Assembly (NCBI GenBank): GCA_023244975.1
Contig: JAHFLG010000059.1
Location: 1 to 5,634, forward strand
Length of the DNA: 5,634 nucleotides
Source: Candidatus Harrisonbacteria bacterium
Lineage (GTDB): Bacteria; Patescibacteriota; Minisyncoccia; UBA6257; 1-14-0-10-44-23
Direction of reading: 5' to 3'
In this document: positions 1 to 5,634 of the stretch, piece by piece
Layout: the number at the start of each line of letters is the position of its first letter
Numbering within the stretch: position 1 is the first letter of the stretch
The notes under the pieces: generated by a model
Database searches by the model: none
What the model was told of the DNA's origin: nothing
The model's input: the letters and a program-made list of their open reading frames with translations, nothing else
Translations under genes and position numbers: made by a program

Positions 1-67
1 CGGTAATGGTAGCAAGAACAGCCAGAATACCGATGACGATGAGGAGTTCGATGAGAGTGAAGCCTTT
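1..67. repeat. Direct repeat copy A (prepilin leader block)
   Basis: These 67 bases are identical to 617-683. They encode the prepilin processing site and N-terminal helix (KGFTLIELL onward). Copy A runs into the window edge, so the repeat may be longer. Identity stops just upstream of the Lys-Gly codons, where one gene reads ATCTCT and the other AACAAT. Perfect identity includes all synonymous positions. Confidence 0.95.
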
Positions 68-79
68 AGAGATTTTCAT
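1..79 (-). CDS. Type IV prepilin, N-terminal fragment (cut by window edge)
   Basis: Reading leftward from ATG at 79-77, the visible 26 codons begin MKISKGFTLIELL. This is the classic type IV prepilin / pseudopilin leader: a short basic peptide, a prepilin peptidase site after Gly6, Phe as mature residue 1, Glu as mature residue 5, then a hydrophobic helix that anchors the subunit in the membrane and packs into the pilus core. The rest of the protein lies outside the window, so major versus minor pilin cannot be decided. It starts only 22 bases after the stop of the prepilin gene to its right and is probably co-transcribed with it. Codons from Lys5 onward are identical base for base to the neighbour. 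No Shine-Dalgarno precedes the start (CCAATACTAACCAAT). Confidence 0.9.
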   Translation of the reverse strand, partial: MKISKGFTLIELLIVIGILAVLATIT

Positions 80-101
80 ATTGGTTAGTATTGGCAATGA
101 A

Positions 102-698
102 TTATAGGTCGAGCTTAGGATCAGTGCCGGTTTCATAGTACTCGGGGTTATTACCGCCATCTTTGGACTCCACATTATCCGTTCCGCCGTTTGAGTAGCG
201 GACGCTCTCCATGTTTGCTACCAATTCAAATGTTTTATTAGTTTCATCGCACGCATATTGATAGTTCAAATTCGAAGGAGATCCAGCGTAGGCGGTGTTA
301 ACGGGGTCTATCGGAAGGGTCGGGAGCGGAGAGCCACCAGTCATGCCGTCGAGATTGACTGCTGCCCAGCCCTCACCCTCGGTGGTCCTGGCGCCGGCAT
401 GCGCTAAATTTGCCGTTGCTTCAGTAAGAGTCGAAGAAGCGCCTGCTACCGAAGCACCCCAGTTAGTGCCGCAGGTAAATGATGTTCCTCCGCCCAGAAC
501 GGGGCTGGTTTTAGTTGTCAGATACAAGGAAATAGCTCCTTTGAGTGAGCCTAAATCGGAAAGGCGTTGACTGTCGCGCGCCTGCGCAAACAGCTGAGCC
601 GGGTTAAGGACGAGGACGGTAATGGTAGCAAGAACAGCCAGAATACCGATGACGATGAGGAGTTCGATGAGAGTGAAGCCTTTTTTATTGTGTTGCAT
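102..698 (-). CDS. Type IV prepilin / pseudopilin
   Basis: 198 residues, starting MQHNKKGFTLIELL. The leader is seven residues with the prepilin peptidase site after Gly7; mature Phe1 and Glu5 are present, followed by a hydrophobic stretch (residues 8-31) ending LNPAQ. Next comes a polar amphipathic segment (ARDSQRLSDLGSLKGAISLY), usual in CPR pilins, and a secreted globular part rich in Gly, Ser, Thr and Asn. Cys76 and Cys150 could form a disulfide. The GWAAVNLDG and LPIDPVNTA segments are also familiar from CPR pilin-like proteins. It would be assembled by a type IV pilus machine used for attachment, motility or DNA uptake; the assembly genes are not in the window. A second prepilin follows after 22 bases. 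The upstream sequence (CTTAATTATTAATT before ATG) has no Shine-Dalgarno. Pilin identity is firm; the exact pilus role is unknown. Confidence 0.93.
   Translation of the reverse strand: MQHNKKGFTLIELLIVIGILAVLATITVLVLNPAQLFAQARDSQRLSDLGSLKGAISLYLTTKTSPVLGGGTSFTCGTNWGASVAGASSTLTEATANLAHAGARTTEGEGWAAVNLDGMTGGSPLPTLPIDPVNTAYAGSPSNLNYQYACDETNKTFELVANMESVRYSNGGTDNVESKDGGNNPEYYETGTDPKLDL
617..683. repeat. Direct repeat copy B (prepilin leader block)
   Basis: This is the second copy of the 67-base block at 1-67. It covers codons for Lys6 to Thr27 of the complete prepilin. The flanks differ, so this is local duplication or gene conversion of the N-terminal module rather than duplication of the whole gene. 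Confidence 0.95.
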
Positions 699-763
699 AA
701 TTAATAATTAAGTTTGAGTACAATAGGTCAGAAAAATTAAATCGACCTTCATCAGTGAATATA

Positions 764-783
764 TATTAAGGATACTCTTAATA
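764..783. other. AT-rich hairpin between response regulator and prepilin genes
   Basis: Arms TATTAAG (764-770) and CTTAATA (777-783) pair perfectly over 7 bp around the loop GATACT. On the plus strand it is followed by AGGC and seven T. On the minus strand, the direction of the genes, no T-run follows directly. It may be a weak terminator or spacer structure. The 119-base gap holds no gene, and I could not pick out a convincing prepilin promoter in it. Confidence 0.3.
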
Positions 784-817
784 AGGCTTTTTTTATAGTA
801 AATACTTTGTGGATAAC

Positions 818-1195
818 TTAATTTTGTAGAAACGATGAAACTTTAGCAATCATTTCGTCAATCATCACTCGAGCCTTGACAAAATATTCAATAACCCCGA
901 GTTCTTTAGCTCGCTTGATATCTTCCTCTTGGCCGAGATTGGACATGACCATAAAGGGGATCTTACTAAGCTTAGCGTCGTCATGAACTTCCTCAAGAAT
1001 TTCGAACCCAAGCCTACCCGGCAAAATAATATCTAACAGTACGAGATCTGGTCGCGATTCTTTAATCAAAGAAATGACTTCATCGCCATTTTTGGTTCCG
1101 ACAACTTTAAATTGCTCTCGTTCCAAACGATTTTTGAGAAGCGACGTCAGAAACTCATCATCTTCAGCAATCAAAATTTTCTTTGCATCAGCCAT
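818..1195 (-). CDS. Stand-alone response regulator receiver domain (CheY/PilH-like)
   Basis: 125 residues, one receiver (REC) domain with no output domain. The acidic pocket is Asp12-Asp13 (IAEDDEFL), the phosphoacceptor is Asp55 (LVLLDIILPG), the switch Ser is at 85 (VMSNLG), and the conserved Lys is at 107 (EYFVKA). All catalytic residues are present, so it should accept phosphate from a histidine kinase and act through protein contacts in the cytoplasm. No kinase is visible. The two prepilin genes just downstream on the same strand make a role in pilus control plausible, but that is inference from position only. The ATG lies 12 bases left of the terminator hairpin at 1207-1238, with no Shine-Dalgarno between. 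A TATACT hexamer six bases upstream could make this a leaderless message. Confidence 0.92.
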   Translation of the reverse strand: MADAKKILIAEDDEFLTSLLKNRLEREQFKVVGTKNGDEVISLIKESRPDLVLLDIILPGRLGFEILEEVHDDAKLSKIPFMVMSNLGQEEDIKRAKELGVIEYFVKARVMIDEMIAKVSSFLQN

Positions 1196-1201
1196 AGTTA
1201 G

Positions 1202-1207
1202 AGTATA
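1202..1207 (-). promoter_or_regulatory. Candidate -10 box placing the transcription start at the response-regulator ATG
   Basis: On the minus strand TATACT is followed by CTAACT and then ATG. With usual spacing, transcription would start at or next to the A of ATG, giving a leaderless mRNA. The same TATACT hexamer is used in the two better promoters of this window. No good -35 is visible, since that position falls inside the terminator hairpin, so this is weakly supported. Confidence 0.35.
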
Positions 1208-1238
1208 ACAAAAAAGACGCTTTCGCGCCTCTTTTGTT
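1207..1238 (-). terminator. Intrinsic terminator of the 16S rRNA transcript
   Basis: Plus-strand arms AACAAAAAAGACGC (1207-1220) and GCGCCTCTTTTGTT (1225-1238) pair along 14 bp with two G-U wobbles. On the minus strand the loop is GAAA closed by C-G. The core stem there is AGGCGC / GCGTCT, followed directly by a run of T, the normal shape of a Rho-independent terminator. It lies after the 16S processing stem and before the response-regulator gene, so it should end the rRNA transcript. It is nearly symmetric and may work in both directions. Confidence 0.85.
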
Positions 1239-1247
1239 GCATCATCT

Positions 1248-1275
1248 AAGTCAAAGTCTTTATAGTTGCCCCAAT
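1248..1275 (-). other. 16S rRNA processing stem, 3' arm
   Basis: This 28-base segment is complementary to 3012-3039 on the other side of the 16S gene. In the transcript the two arms would form a stem of 24 Watson-Crick pairs and two G-U wobbles, broken only by a tandem G-A/A-G mismatch. Such stems are cut by RNase III to release pre-16S rRNA in bacteria. Position and length fit; the cleavage site is not determined. Confidence 0.85.
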
Positions 1276-1307
1276 AATACGATCTCCGAAGCTTTTGGCT
1301 AAGGGAA

Positions 1308-1340
1308 AGTGTCGTGACTTACAGCTCCACGACCAACACT
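1308..1340 (-). other. Hairpin in 16S trailer
   Basis: Plus-strand arms AGTG and TCGTG (1308-1316) pair with CACGA (1328-1332) and CACT (1337-1340), with CCAA bulged out and an 11-base loop. It lies between the mature 16S end and the processing-stem arm. No T-run follows, so it is not a terminator. Confidence 0.4.
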
Positions 1341-1350
1341 GTTTTTACAT

Positions 1351-1367
1351 TACTCAAAATTTGAGTA
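1351..1367. repeat. Perfect 17-base palindrome in 16S trailer
   Basis: TACTCAAA and TTTGAGTA flank a single A. In RNA this could only close as a shorter hairpin; in DNA it has the look of a protein-binding site. Function unknown. Confidence 0.5.
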
Positions 1368-1370
1368 TCG

Positions 1371-1405
1371 ACTTTTTCAGTTTCTCAATAACGAGAAAAA
1401 GAAAA

Positions 1406-1408
<3 letters not shown>
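1371..1408 (-). other. Hairpin abutting the 16S rRNA 3' end
   Basis: Plus-strand arms ACTTTTTC (1371-1378) and GAAAAAGT (1401-1408) form the outer 8 bp. TTTCTC (1381-1386) and GAGAAA (1393-1398) form an inner 6 bp. A 2x2 internal loop separates them and the loop is AATAAC. The outer arm covers the last bases expected of a standard-length 16S, so the mature rRNA may end before it. Confidence 0.65.
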
Positions 1409-2954
<1,546 letters not shown>

Positions 2955-2967
2955 TAGTAGATACAGT

Positions 2968-2999
2968 GCGCAGTAGGCGAGTTGCCTCGCATGCCGCGC
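2968..2999 (-). other. Hairpin just before mature 16S 5' end
   Basis: On the minus strand GCGAG and CTCGC close a GCAA tetraloop (GNRA type). Nine outer positions (2968-2976 with 2991-2999) add seven more pairs with two mismatches. It lies between the processing stem and the mature 5' end and probably helps pre-rRNA folding or trimming. Confidence 0.55.
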
Positions 3000-3011
3000 A
3001 AAGTTTCTACA

Positions 3012-3039
3012 ATTGGGACAACTATAAATCCTTCGACTT
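3012..3039 (-). other. 16S rRNA processing stem, 5' arm
   Basis: Partner of 1248-1275. The shared core on the plus strand includes CAACTATAAA here and its complement TTTATAGTTG in the other arm. The mature 16S lies about 58 bases inside this arm and 130 bases inside the other. Confidence 0.85.
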
Positions 3040-3104
3040 ATAATCTTTGACTTTCTCTGGTGCTCTTACGCCATAAAACTCAAATGTAAAATGGTTTCAG
3101 AGCC

Positions 3105-3141
3105 GCTTCATATGTATTGATGCTGCGATACTATATGAAGC
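3105..3141 (-). other. Strong hairpin in 16S leader
   Basis: GCTTCATAT (3105-3113) pairs perfectly with ATATGAAGC (3133-3141). A further GTAT / ATAC pairing lies inside, with one bulged base and a 10-base loop, giving 13 bp in all. It is the most stable-looking perfect hairpin of the leader. Confidence 0.6.
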
Positions 3142-3180
3142 TATTCACTTTCTATTTCAAAGTTCGAGGCGCACTCAGCC

Positions 3181-3196
3181 TATCGCTCGCGCGATA
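3181..3196 (-). other. Short GC-containing hairpin in 16S leader
   Basis: TATCGC and GCGATA form six perfect pairs around a TCGC loop (GCGA on the minus strand, GNRA type). Confidence 0.45.
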
Positions 3197-3202
3197 AAAT
3201 GA

Positions 3203-3255
3203 ATACACCTACCTCGGTTTCCCAGTATATGTTCGGGGAATCGGGGCAGATGTAT
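3203..3255. other. Long imperfect hairpin in 16S leader
   Basis: Positions 3203-3223 can fold against 3235-3255 over 21 positions with 16 Watson-Crick pairs and an 11-base loop. The other five are G-U on one strand and A-C on the other (three G-U on plus, two on minus), so strand of action cannot be inferred from wobble use. Confidence 0.4.
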
Positions 3256-3356
3256 CAAAGGGGGCGTATTAACTTGTTAAAACAAAGCGATTGTTTTCCT
3301 TTGCTTTTACCCAGTACTATATCAGCAGAAGATTCAGTACTGAAGTCGTAGGTACT

Positions 3357-3384
3357 AGTATAGTCACCCCCGCAGAGAAGTCAA
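3357..3384 (-). promoter_or_regulatory. 16S rRNA promoter (sigma-70 type)
   Basis: On the minus strand TTGACT (3384-3379), a 16-base spacer and TATACT (3362-3357) each match the -35/-10 consensus in five of six positions. Transcription should start near 3350. The spacer carries a run of five G. The -35 shares its TTG with the right arm of the terminator hairpin at 3382-3405, so the doxX-side transcript ends where the rRNA promoter begins. Confidence 0.7.
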
Positions 3385-3405
3385 GAGCCCCGAATGGGGC
3401 TCTTG
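3382..3405 (-). terminator. Hairpin terminator downstream of the DoxX gene
   Basis: CAAGAGCCCC and GGGGCTCTTG pair perfectly over 10 bp around the loop GAAT. It starts 29 bases after the DoxX stop codon, the position expected for its terminator. The T-run on the minus strand is poor (ACTTCTCTG), so termination strength is uncertain. Confidence 0.6.
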
Positions 3406-3434
3406 TTGAAACCAATTAATTACCCACCAACTTG

Positions 3435-3839
3435 CTAGTGATTCCCGTCCACCGAGTATTTTCCACCGCCCAAACAAAAGATCGTAAAGCAGGAGGCGAG
3501 CATGACGAGAGGCAGCTGCGCATCGGCAAAACCTTTGGCGTTTAACATGACAATAGTTGCGACAATCATGATAATGCTCAGTACTTTTGCAAACGGCCGT
3601 ACCCAGAAGCCGAGGATCAGGGCGATGCCACCGAGCATTTCTAGCCAGGTTACCACGAAGGCAAAAAAGGCCGGAGCTGGAATGCCCGCCTGACCGAAGA
3701 ATCCGGCGATCGCGGCGTTGCCCAGCTGGAGTTTGGCCCAGCCGGCATAGATAAAAATTACACCGACTACCAACCGGAGAAACAGAGGGGTGAATGGGGA
3801 CATCTTCGCGCTCCACTTCGACATCATTGCGTGCATCAT
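3435..3839 (-). CDS. DoxX-family small integral membrane protein
   Basis: 134 residues from ATG at 3839-3837. Four hydrophobic segments lie at about residues 16-36, 55-80, 83-100 and 109-126. The pattern fits DoxX/DoxD-like proteins: Arg22 in LFLRLVVG, FIYAGWAKL at 29-37, and Glu67 in WLEMLGGIALILGFWVRP. The C terminus is GGGKYSVDG. Family members are four-helix inner-membrane proteins, some linked to thiol or quinone redox chemistry and oxidative stress; the substrate here is unknown. An in-frame TTG at 3881 would add 14 non-hydrophobic residues and is less likely. Met2, Met5, Met6 or Met13 are possible alternative starts. No Shine-Dalgarno is present (AATTCATTCAAT before ATG). A TATACT at 3877-3872 may be its -10 but lacks a good -35. 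It is transcribed divergently from rpmE and ends before the hairpin at 3382-3405. Confidence 0.88.
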   Translation of the reverse strand: MMHAMMSKWSAKMSPFTPLFLRLVVGVIFIYAGWAKLQLGNAAIAGFFGQAGIPAPAFFAFVVTWLEMLGGIALILGFWVRPFAKVLSIIMIVATIVMLNAKGFADAQLPLVMLASCFTIFCLGGGKYSVDGNH

Positions 3840-3884
3840 ATTGAATGAATTATTTATTTTATAATACGTTAAGTATAACAAATA

Positions 3885-3912
3885 TTGACGAATTGGTTAG
3901 TATGAGTATACT
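3885..3912 (+). promoter_or_regulatory. Promoter of rpmE (sigma-70 type)
   Basis: TTGACG (3885-3890), 16 bases, then TATACT (3907-3912), each matching consensus in five of six positions. Start of transcription is expected near 3919, giving a leader of about 65 nt. The inverted repeat TAGTAT / ATACTA (3898-3903, 3908-3913) covers the -10 and could be an operator. The layout closely matches the 16S promoter. Confidence 0.7.
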
Positions 3913-3935
3913 ATATCAAATACAAACAAAGGTTC

Positions 3936-3977
3936 GTCGCGCCGTACTCGGTGCGACATCTTCGCCCCTCTCGGGGC
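3936..3977 (+). promoter_or_regulatory. Two-hairpin mRNA leader, candidate L31 autoregulatory element
   Basis: Hairpin 1: GTCGCGCC (3936-3943) with GGTGCGAC (3950-3957), 8 bp including one G-U. Hairpin 2: GCCCC (3964-3968) with GGGGC (3973-3977), perfect, loop TCTC, ending six bases before the rpmE ATG. GTCG (3936-3939) could instead pair with CGAC (3980-3983), enclosing both. L31 genes in several other phyla have structured autoregulatory leaders; I cannot say whether this matches any known class. Confidence 0.5.
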
Positions 3978-3983
3978 TACGAC

Positions 3984-4238
3984 ATGAAAACTGACATACA
4001 TCCTCAATATTTCGACAAGGCAACCGCTACCTGCGGCTGTGGGAAAGTATTCCATATTGGCGCCACCATCGAGGCCATTCAGGTTGAAATCTGCTCTAAC
4101 TGCCACCCGTTCTATACTGGCAAAGAAAAACTGATTGACACCGCTGGCCGCGTTGAGAAGTTTAAGCAGCGCCGCGCCACGGCAGCCGCCAAGCCAAAGA
4201 CCGTCAAAAAGGCCCGTAAATCAAACAAGGTTCTCTAA
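3984..4238 (+). CDS. rpmE: 50S ribosomal protein L31 (zinc-binding type)
   Basis: 84 residues, start chosen at MKTDIHPQY, which aligns with the N terminus of known L31 (E. coli MKKDIHPKY). An upstream in-frame ATG at 3951 would translate the leader hairpins and is rejected. Zinc ligands of the C+ type are present: Cys17 and Cys19 (TCGCGKVF), Cys37 and Cys40 (ICSNCHPFYTGK). The GRVEKFKQR core is also intact. The C terminus is a Lys/Arg/Ala-rich tail of about 20 residues (RRATAAAKPKTVKKARK), longer than in E. coli (70 residues) and likely to contact rRNA. L31 bridges the large and small subunits at the central protuberance. It has its own promoter and structured leader, with no Shine-Dalgarno. 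Its TAA overlaps the stop codon of the convergent VOC gene. Confidence 0.96.
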   Translation: MKTDIHPQYFDKATATCGCGKVFHIGATIEAIQVEICSNCHPFYTGKEKLIDTAGRVEKFKQRRATAAAKPKTVKKARKSNKVL

Positions 4239-4606
4239 GGCTTGATAAGCGAGTAAAAGACTAACTTGTAGCCATCGGGGTCGCGGACGACAAATTCACG
4301 TTTGCCCCAGGGCCAGTCGCGCGGCTCGGTGCGGGTCTGCAGTTTGTGTTTTTTGAGCCAGCCGAAATATGCGTCGACGTCTTCAACTTCAATATAGTTG
4401 TAGATACCTAGTCCTTTTGGTTTCAGGCCGGATTCATTTTGGATGAGCGTGGTGTTCTCATCGGTAAAAACCAGCCGATAATTTCCAATTTTTATTTTGA
4501 CCGTGAATCCGTCTTTAATAACCGGAAACCCTAGTTTTTTATAGAACTCAGAAGTCTTTTCTATGTTTGAAGCGTAGAAGAGCGTTGAGTGAAGTCTCTT
4601 GATCAT
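4235..4606 (-). CDS. VOC superfamily protein (glyoxalase / bleomycin-resistance fold)
   Basis: 123 residues with the two beta-alpha-beta-beta-beta repeats of the vicinal oxygen chelate fold. The first runs from RLHSTLFYASNIEKTSEFYKK through residues near 55, the second from YNYIEVEDVDAYFGWLKK to REFVVRDPDGYKLVFYS. FYKKLGF and DPDGYKL are typical VOC landmarks. His6 matches the usual first metal ligand, but the C-terminal Glu ligand (usual pattern DPDGN-x-x-E) is replaced by Val in DPDGYKLV, so metal-dependent catalysis is doubtful; a binding protein is possible. Substrate unknown. It starts eight bases after the stop of the GDYXXLXY gene and is probably the last gene of that operon. Its stop overlaps that of rpmE. 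The sequence before the ATG (AATAATCAGTGAC) has no Shine-Dalgarno. Confidence 0.88.
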   Translation of the reverse strand: MIKRLHSTLFYASNIEKTSEFYKKLGFPVIKDGFTVKIKIGNYRLVFTDENTTLIQNESGLKPKGLGIYNYIEVEDVDAYFGWLKKHKLQTRTEPRDWPWGKREFVVRDPDGYKLVFYSLIKP

Positions 4607-4614
4607 GTCACTGA

Positions 4615-5148
4615 TTATTTGACAGGTCTGAGATTTTTCAGATCAATCTCCTGACCACCGACAACGATCGCGCGCACGACTGAGCGTCCGGATTTGTCTA
4701 TTGATACTTTTACGAACGCAGTACCTTGTGAGTTGCGGATTTTGTTACCTAGATCATAGCCAGTATTTTCAGGAATAAAGTAACTTTCAATGCCATAGGT
4801 TACTCGTGACCACTCGTCAATTTCACCGGCGATATAGAGGCCGGTTTGCGGGGGAGTTGTAAAGGCACCGGTTGCCGTTACTACAGCATCTGCGCCAGCT
4901 GTTAAAGCGACAAAGACCTTGTCGTGTTGTTTTAGTCCAGTAGGCGCGCTTGGTATACTATCGAGTCTACTAATATCGTAGTTGAGGATCATGTAGTCGC
5001 CGCGGAAGAGGTCGCGAGGATCAACCGGAGCCATTTTGAGGAGCACTTCCGTACCGGTGCGAATGGTATATTCTTTGTAGCCAATAAAACCGCCAATGAC
5101 GACGAGCCAAAAGATTCCGATAGCGATAAAGACATGTTTTTGTTTCAT
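4615..5148 (-). CDS. GDYXXLXY-domain membrane-anchored protein
   Basis: 177 residues. One N-terminal transmembrane segment (about 5-24) is followed by an extracytoplasmic domain. The signature GDYMILNY is at 50-57, preceded by PVDPRDLFR, the hallmark of the GDYXXLXY family (Pfam PF14345 as I recall it). Biochemical function is not known for the family. Members are commonly encoded beside large multi-pass DUF2157/DUF4401 membrane proteins, and that holds here: the gene upstream is such a protein, with eight bases between stop and start. The VOC gene follows, also after eight bases. No Shine-Dalgarno (CATAAATTATTGT before ATG). Confidence 0.9.
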   Translation of the reverse strand: MKQKHVFIAIGIFWLVVIGGFIGYKEYTIRTGTEVLLKMAPVDPRDLFRGDYMILNYDISRLDSIPSAPTGLKQHDKVFVALTAGADAVVTATGAFTTPPQTGLYIAGEIDEWSRVTYGIESYFIPENTGYDLGNKIRNSQGTAFVKVSIDKSGRSVVRAIVVGGQEIDLKNLRPVK

Positions 5149-5156
5149 ACAATAAT

Positions 5157-5634
5157 TTATGCGGGAGTGTTAAATTGCATTTTAATCTGCTTCCTTTTTT
5201 TCTCAAGTGCGATGCCCCCCATCAGTAAGATGGCGCCACCGATAATAAAGAAGAGCGAGCGCGGCATCAGATCCCAGGCAAAGTCGAAATATCGAGCGGC
5301 GATTAAGATGCACGTAAACCCCATACCAATATTAACCAGCCTCATATCGTGTCGTCGATATCCTATCTGGAACATGACAAAGATTAGGTACGCCAGAATA
5401 AGGTTAAAGAGTAGCGGATAGATAAACGTTTCAGAAGGAGAGTAGAAAAACACGAGCATAATTGCGGCAAGTCCGATCGCGATACTGTTTTCCAGTTTTG
5501 AAGTATCCGATTTCGCGGGATTAAAGAATATCGCGCCGCAGGCTCCAAGAATCGTGAAAATAGCCAGCGTTATAAATACACTCGTCATGCTTGCGTGCGC
5601 GTTGGTAATAGCGTCATTGTAGTATCCATAGGAA
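5157..5634 (-). CDS. DUF2157-like multi-pass membrane protein, C-terminal part (5' end outside window)
   Basis: The frame stays open to the window edge. The Met at 5588 is probably internal, because 15 codons before it (reading SYGYYNDAITNAHAS) continue without a stop and no start signal is visible. The visible part has about five transmembrane segments: VFITLAIFTILGACGAIFF, a second around IGLAAIMLVFFY, YPLLFNLILAYLIFVMF, a segment ending LIAARYFDFAWDL, and SLFFIIGGAILLMGGIALEKKRK. The last two, with RYFD and RSLFFIIGG, resemble the C terminus of DUF2157-type proteins. These are usually partnered with GDYXXLXY proteins, as here. Function unknown; a membrane complex of the two products is a reasonable inference. 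Confidence 0.75.
   Translation of the reverse strand, partial: SYGYYNDAITNAHASMTSVFITLAIFTILGACGAIFFNPAKSDTSKLENSIAIGLAAIMLVFFYSPSETFIYPLLFNLILAYLIFVMFQIGYRRHDMRLVNIGMGFTCILIAARYFDFAWDLMPRSLFFIIGGAILLMGGIALEKKRKQIKMQFNTPA

Larger units (their letters stand above)
2955..3350 (-). other. 16S rRNA leader (about 395 nt, structured, no ORF)
   Basis: The stretch between the predicted start of transcription near 3350 and the mature 16S holds no gene or tRNA I can find. It has a chain of hairpins listed separately (2968-2999, 3012-3039 with the trailer, 3105-3141, 3181-3196, 3203-3255). There is also an AT-rich one at 3279-3297 (AAAACAA / TTGTTTT). Near its 5' end, AGTACT-type elements at 3312-3318 and 3335-3342 can pair with each other, or the second can fold alone as the palindrome TTCAGTACTGAA (3333-3344). 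I found no clear boxA antitermination element. Confidence 0.6.

Noticed and set aside
295..570. Plus-strand frame opposite the prepilin gene
   Set aside because: It is an antisense shadow of a well-supported pilin.
713..720. TTTGAGTA upstream of the prepilin gene matching half of the palindrome at 1351-1367
   Set aside because: Eight AT-rich bases in one orientation are expected by chance.
2955..3434. tRNA or protein gene upstream of 16S
   Set aside because: No cloverleaf, T-loop pattern or credible ORF was found; the stretch is better explained as rRNA leader.
3364..3816. 150-codon minus-strand frame overlapping the DoxX gene
   Set aside because: Its product is Arg/Cys/His-rich with no domain, and runs out of frame through a clear four-helix DoxX protein and the terminator.
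3840..3881. TTG start extending DoxX by 14 residues
   Set aside because: The extension reads AT-rich promoter-like sequence including TATACT; several ATG codons suit better.
3951..3983. Upstream ATG for rpmE adding 11 residues
   Set aside because: L31 begins at MKTDIHP; the extension would translate the leader hairpins.
5134..5421. Plus-strand frame opposite the GDYXXLXY and DUF2157-like genes
   Set aside because: It is an antisense shadow with no recognisable domain.

Overview
The window looks like chromosomal DNA of an uncultivated, reduced-genome bacterium of the Candidate Phyla Radiation (Patescibacteria). The main evidence is the 16S rRNA gene on the minus strand. It reads GTGCCAGCAGCAGCGG at the 515 site, GAATAGACGG at the 926 site, and mismatches the EUB338, 27F and 1492R sites. 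I recognise this pattern from CPR lineages. A Parcubacteria-like class is plausible, but I cannot assign one without a tree. All stop codons seen are TAA or TAG, so there is no sign of TGA recoding, though none of the genes tests it strongly.

Layout, left to right. (1) 1-698, minus: two tandem type IV prepilin genes; the second is cut by the window edge. They share a 67-base identical block encoding the leader and N-terminal helix. (2) 818-1195, minus: a stand-alone response-regulator receiver domain. (3) 1207-1405: the 16S trailer, with an intrinsic terminator, the 3' arm of the processing stem and several hairpins. (4) 1406-2954, minus: a complete 16S rRNA gene with no intron. No 23S, 5S or tRNA follows it. 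(5) 2955-3384: a long structured 16S leader with a good promoter at its far end. (6) 3435-3839, minus: a DoxX-family membrane protein. (7) 3885-4238, plus: promoter, structured leader and gene for ribosomal protein L31. (8) 4235-5634, minus: a tight three-gene run of a DUF2157-like membrane protein (partial), a GDYXXLXY-domain protein and a VOC/glyoxalase-fold protein.

The most striking observation is that the 16S 3' tail lacks the anti-Shine-Dalgarno. After the conserved GGATCA the gene reads ATTAAACT instead of CCTCCTTA. The rest of the rRNA looks functional, because many substitutions at normally invariant positions are matched by compensating changes in the paired base (helix 45, 530 pseudoknot, 921-1396, helix 37, 1409-1491). 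In agreement with this, none of the seven gene starts visible here has a Shine-Dalgarno sequence, and the response-regulator start sits exactly where a leaderless transcript would begin. Together they suggest translation initiation independent of Shine-Dalgarno pairing.

I saw no CRISPR array, insertion sequence, phage gene, tRNA or defence system.
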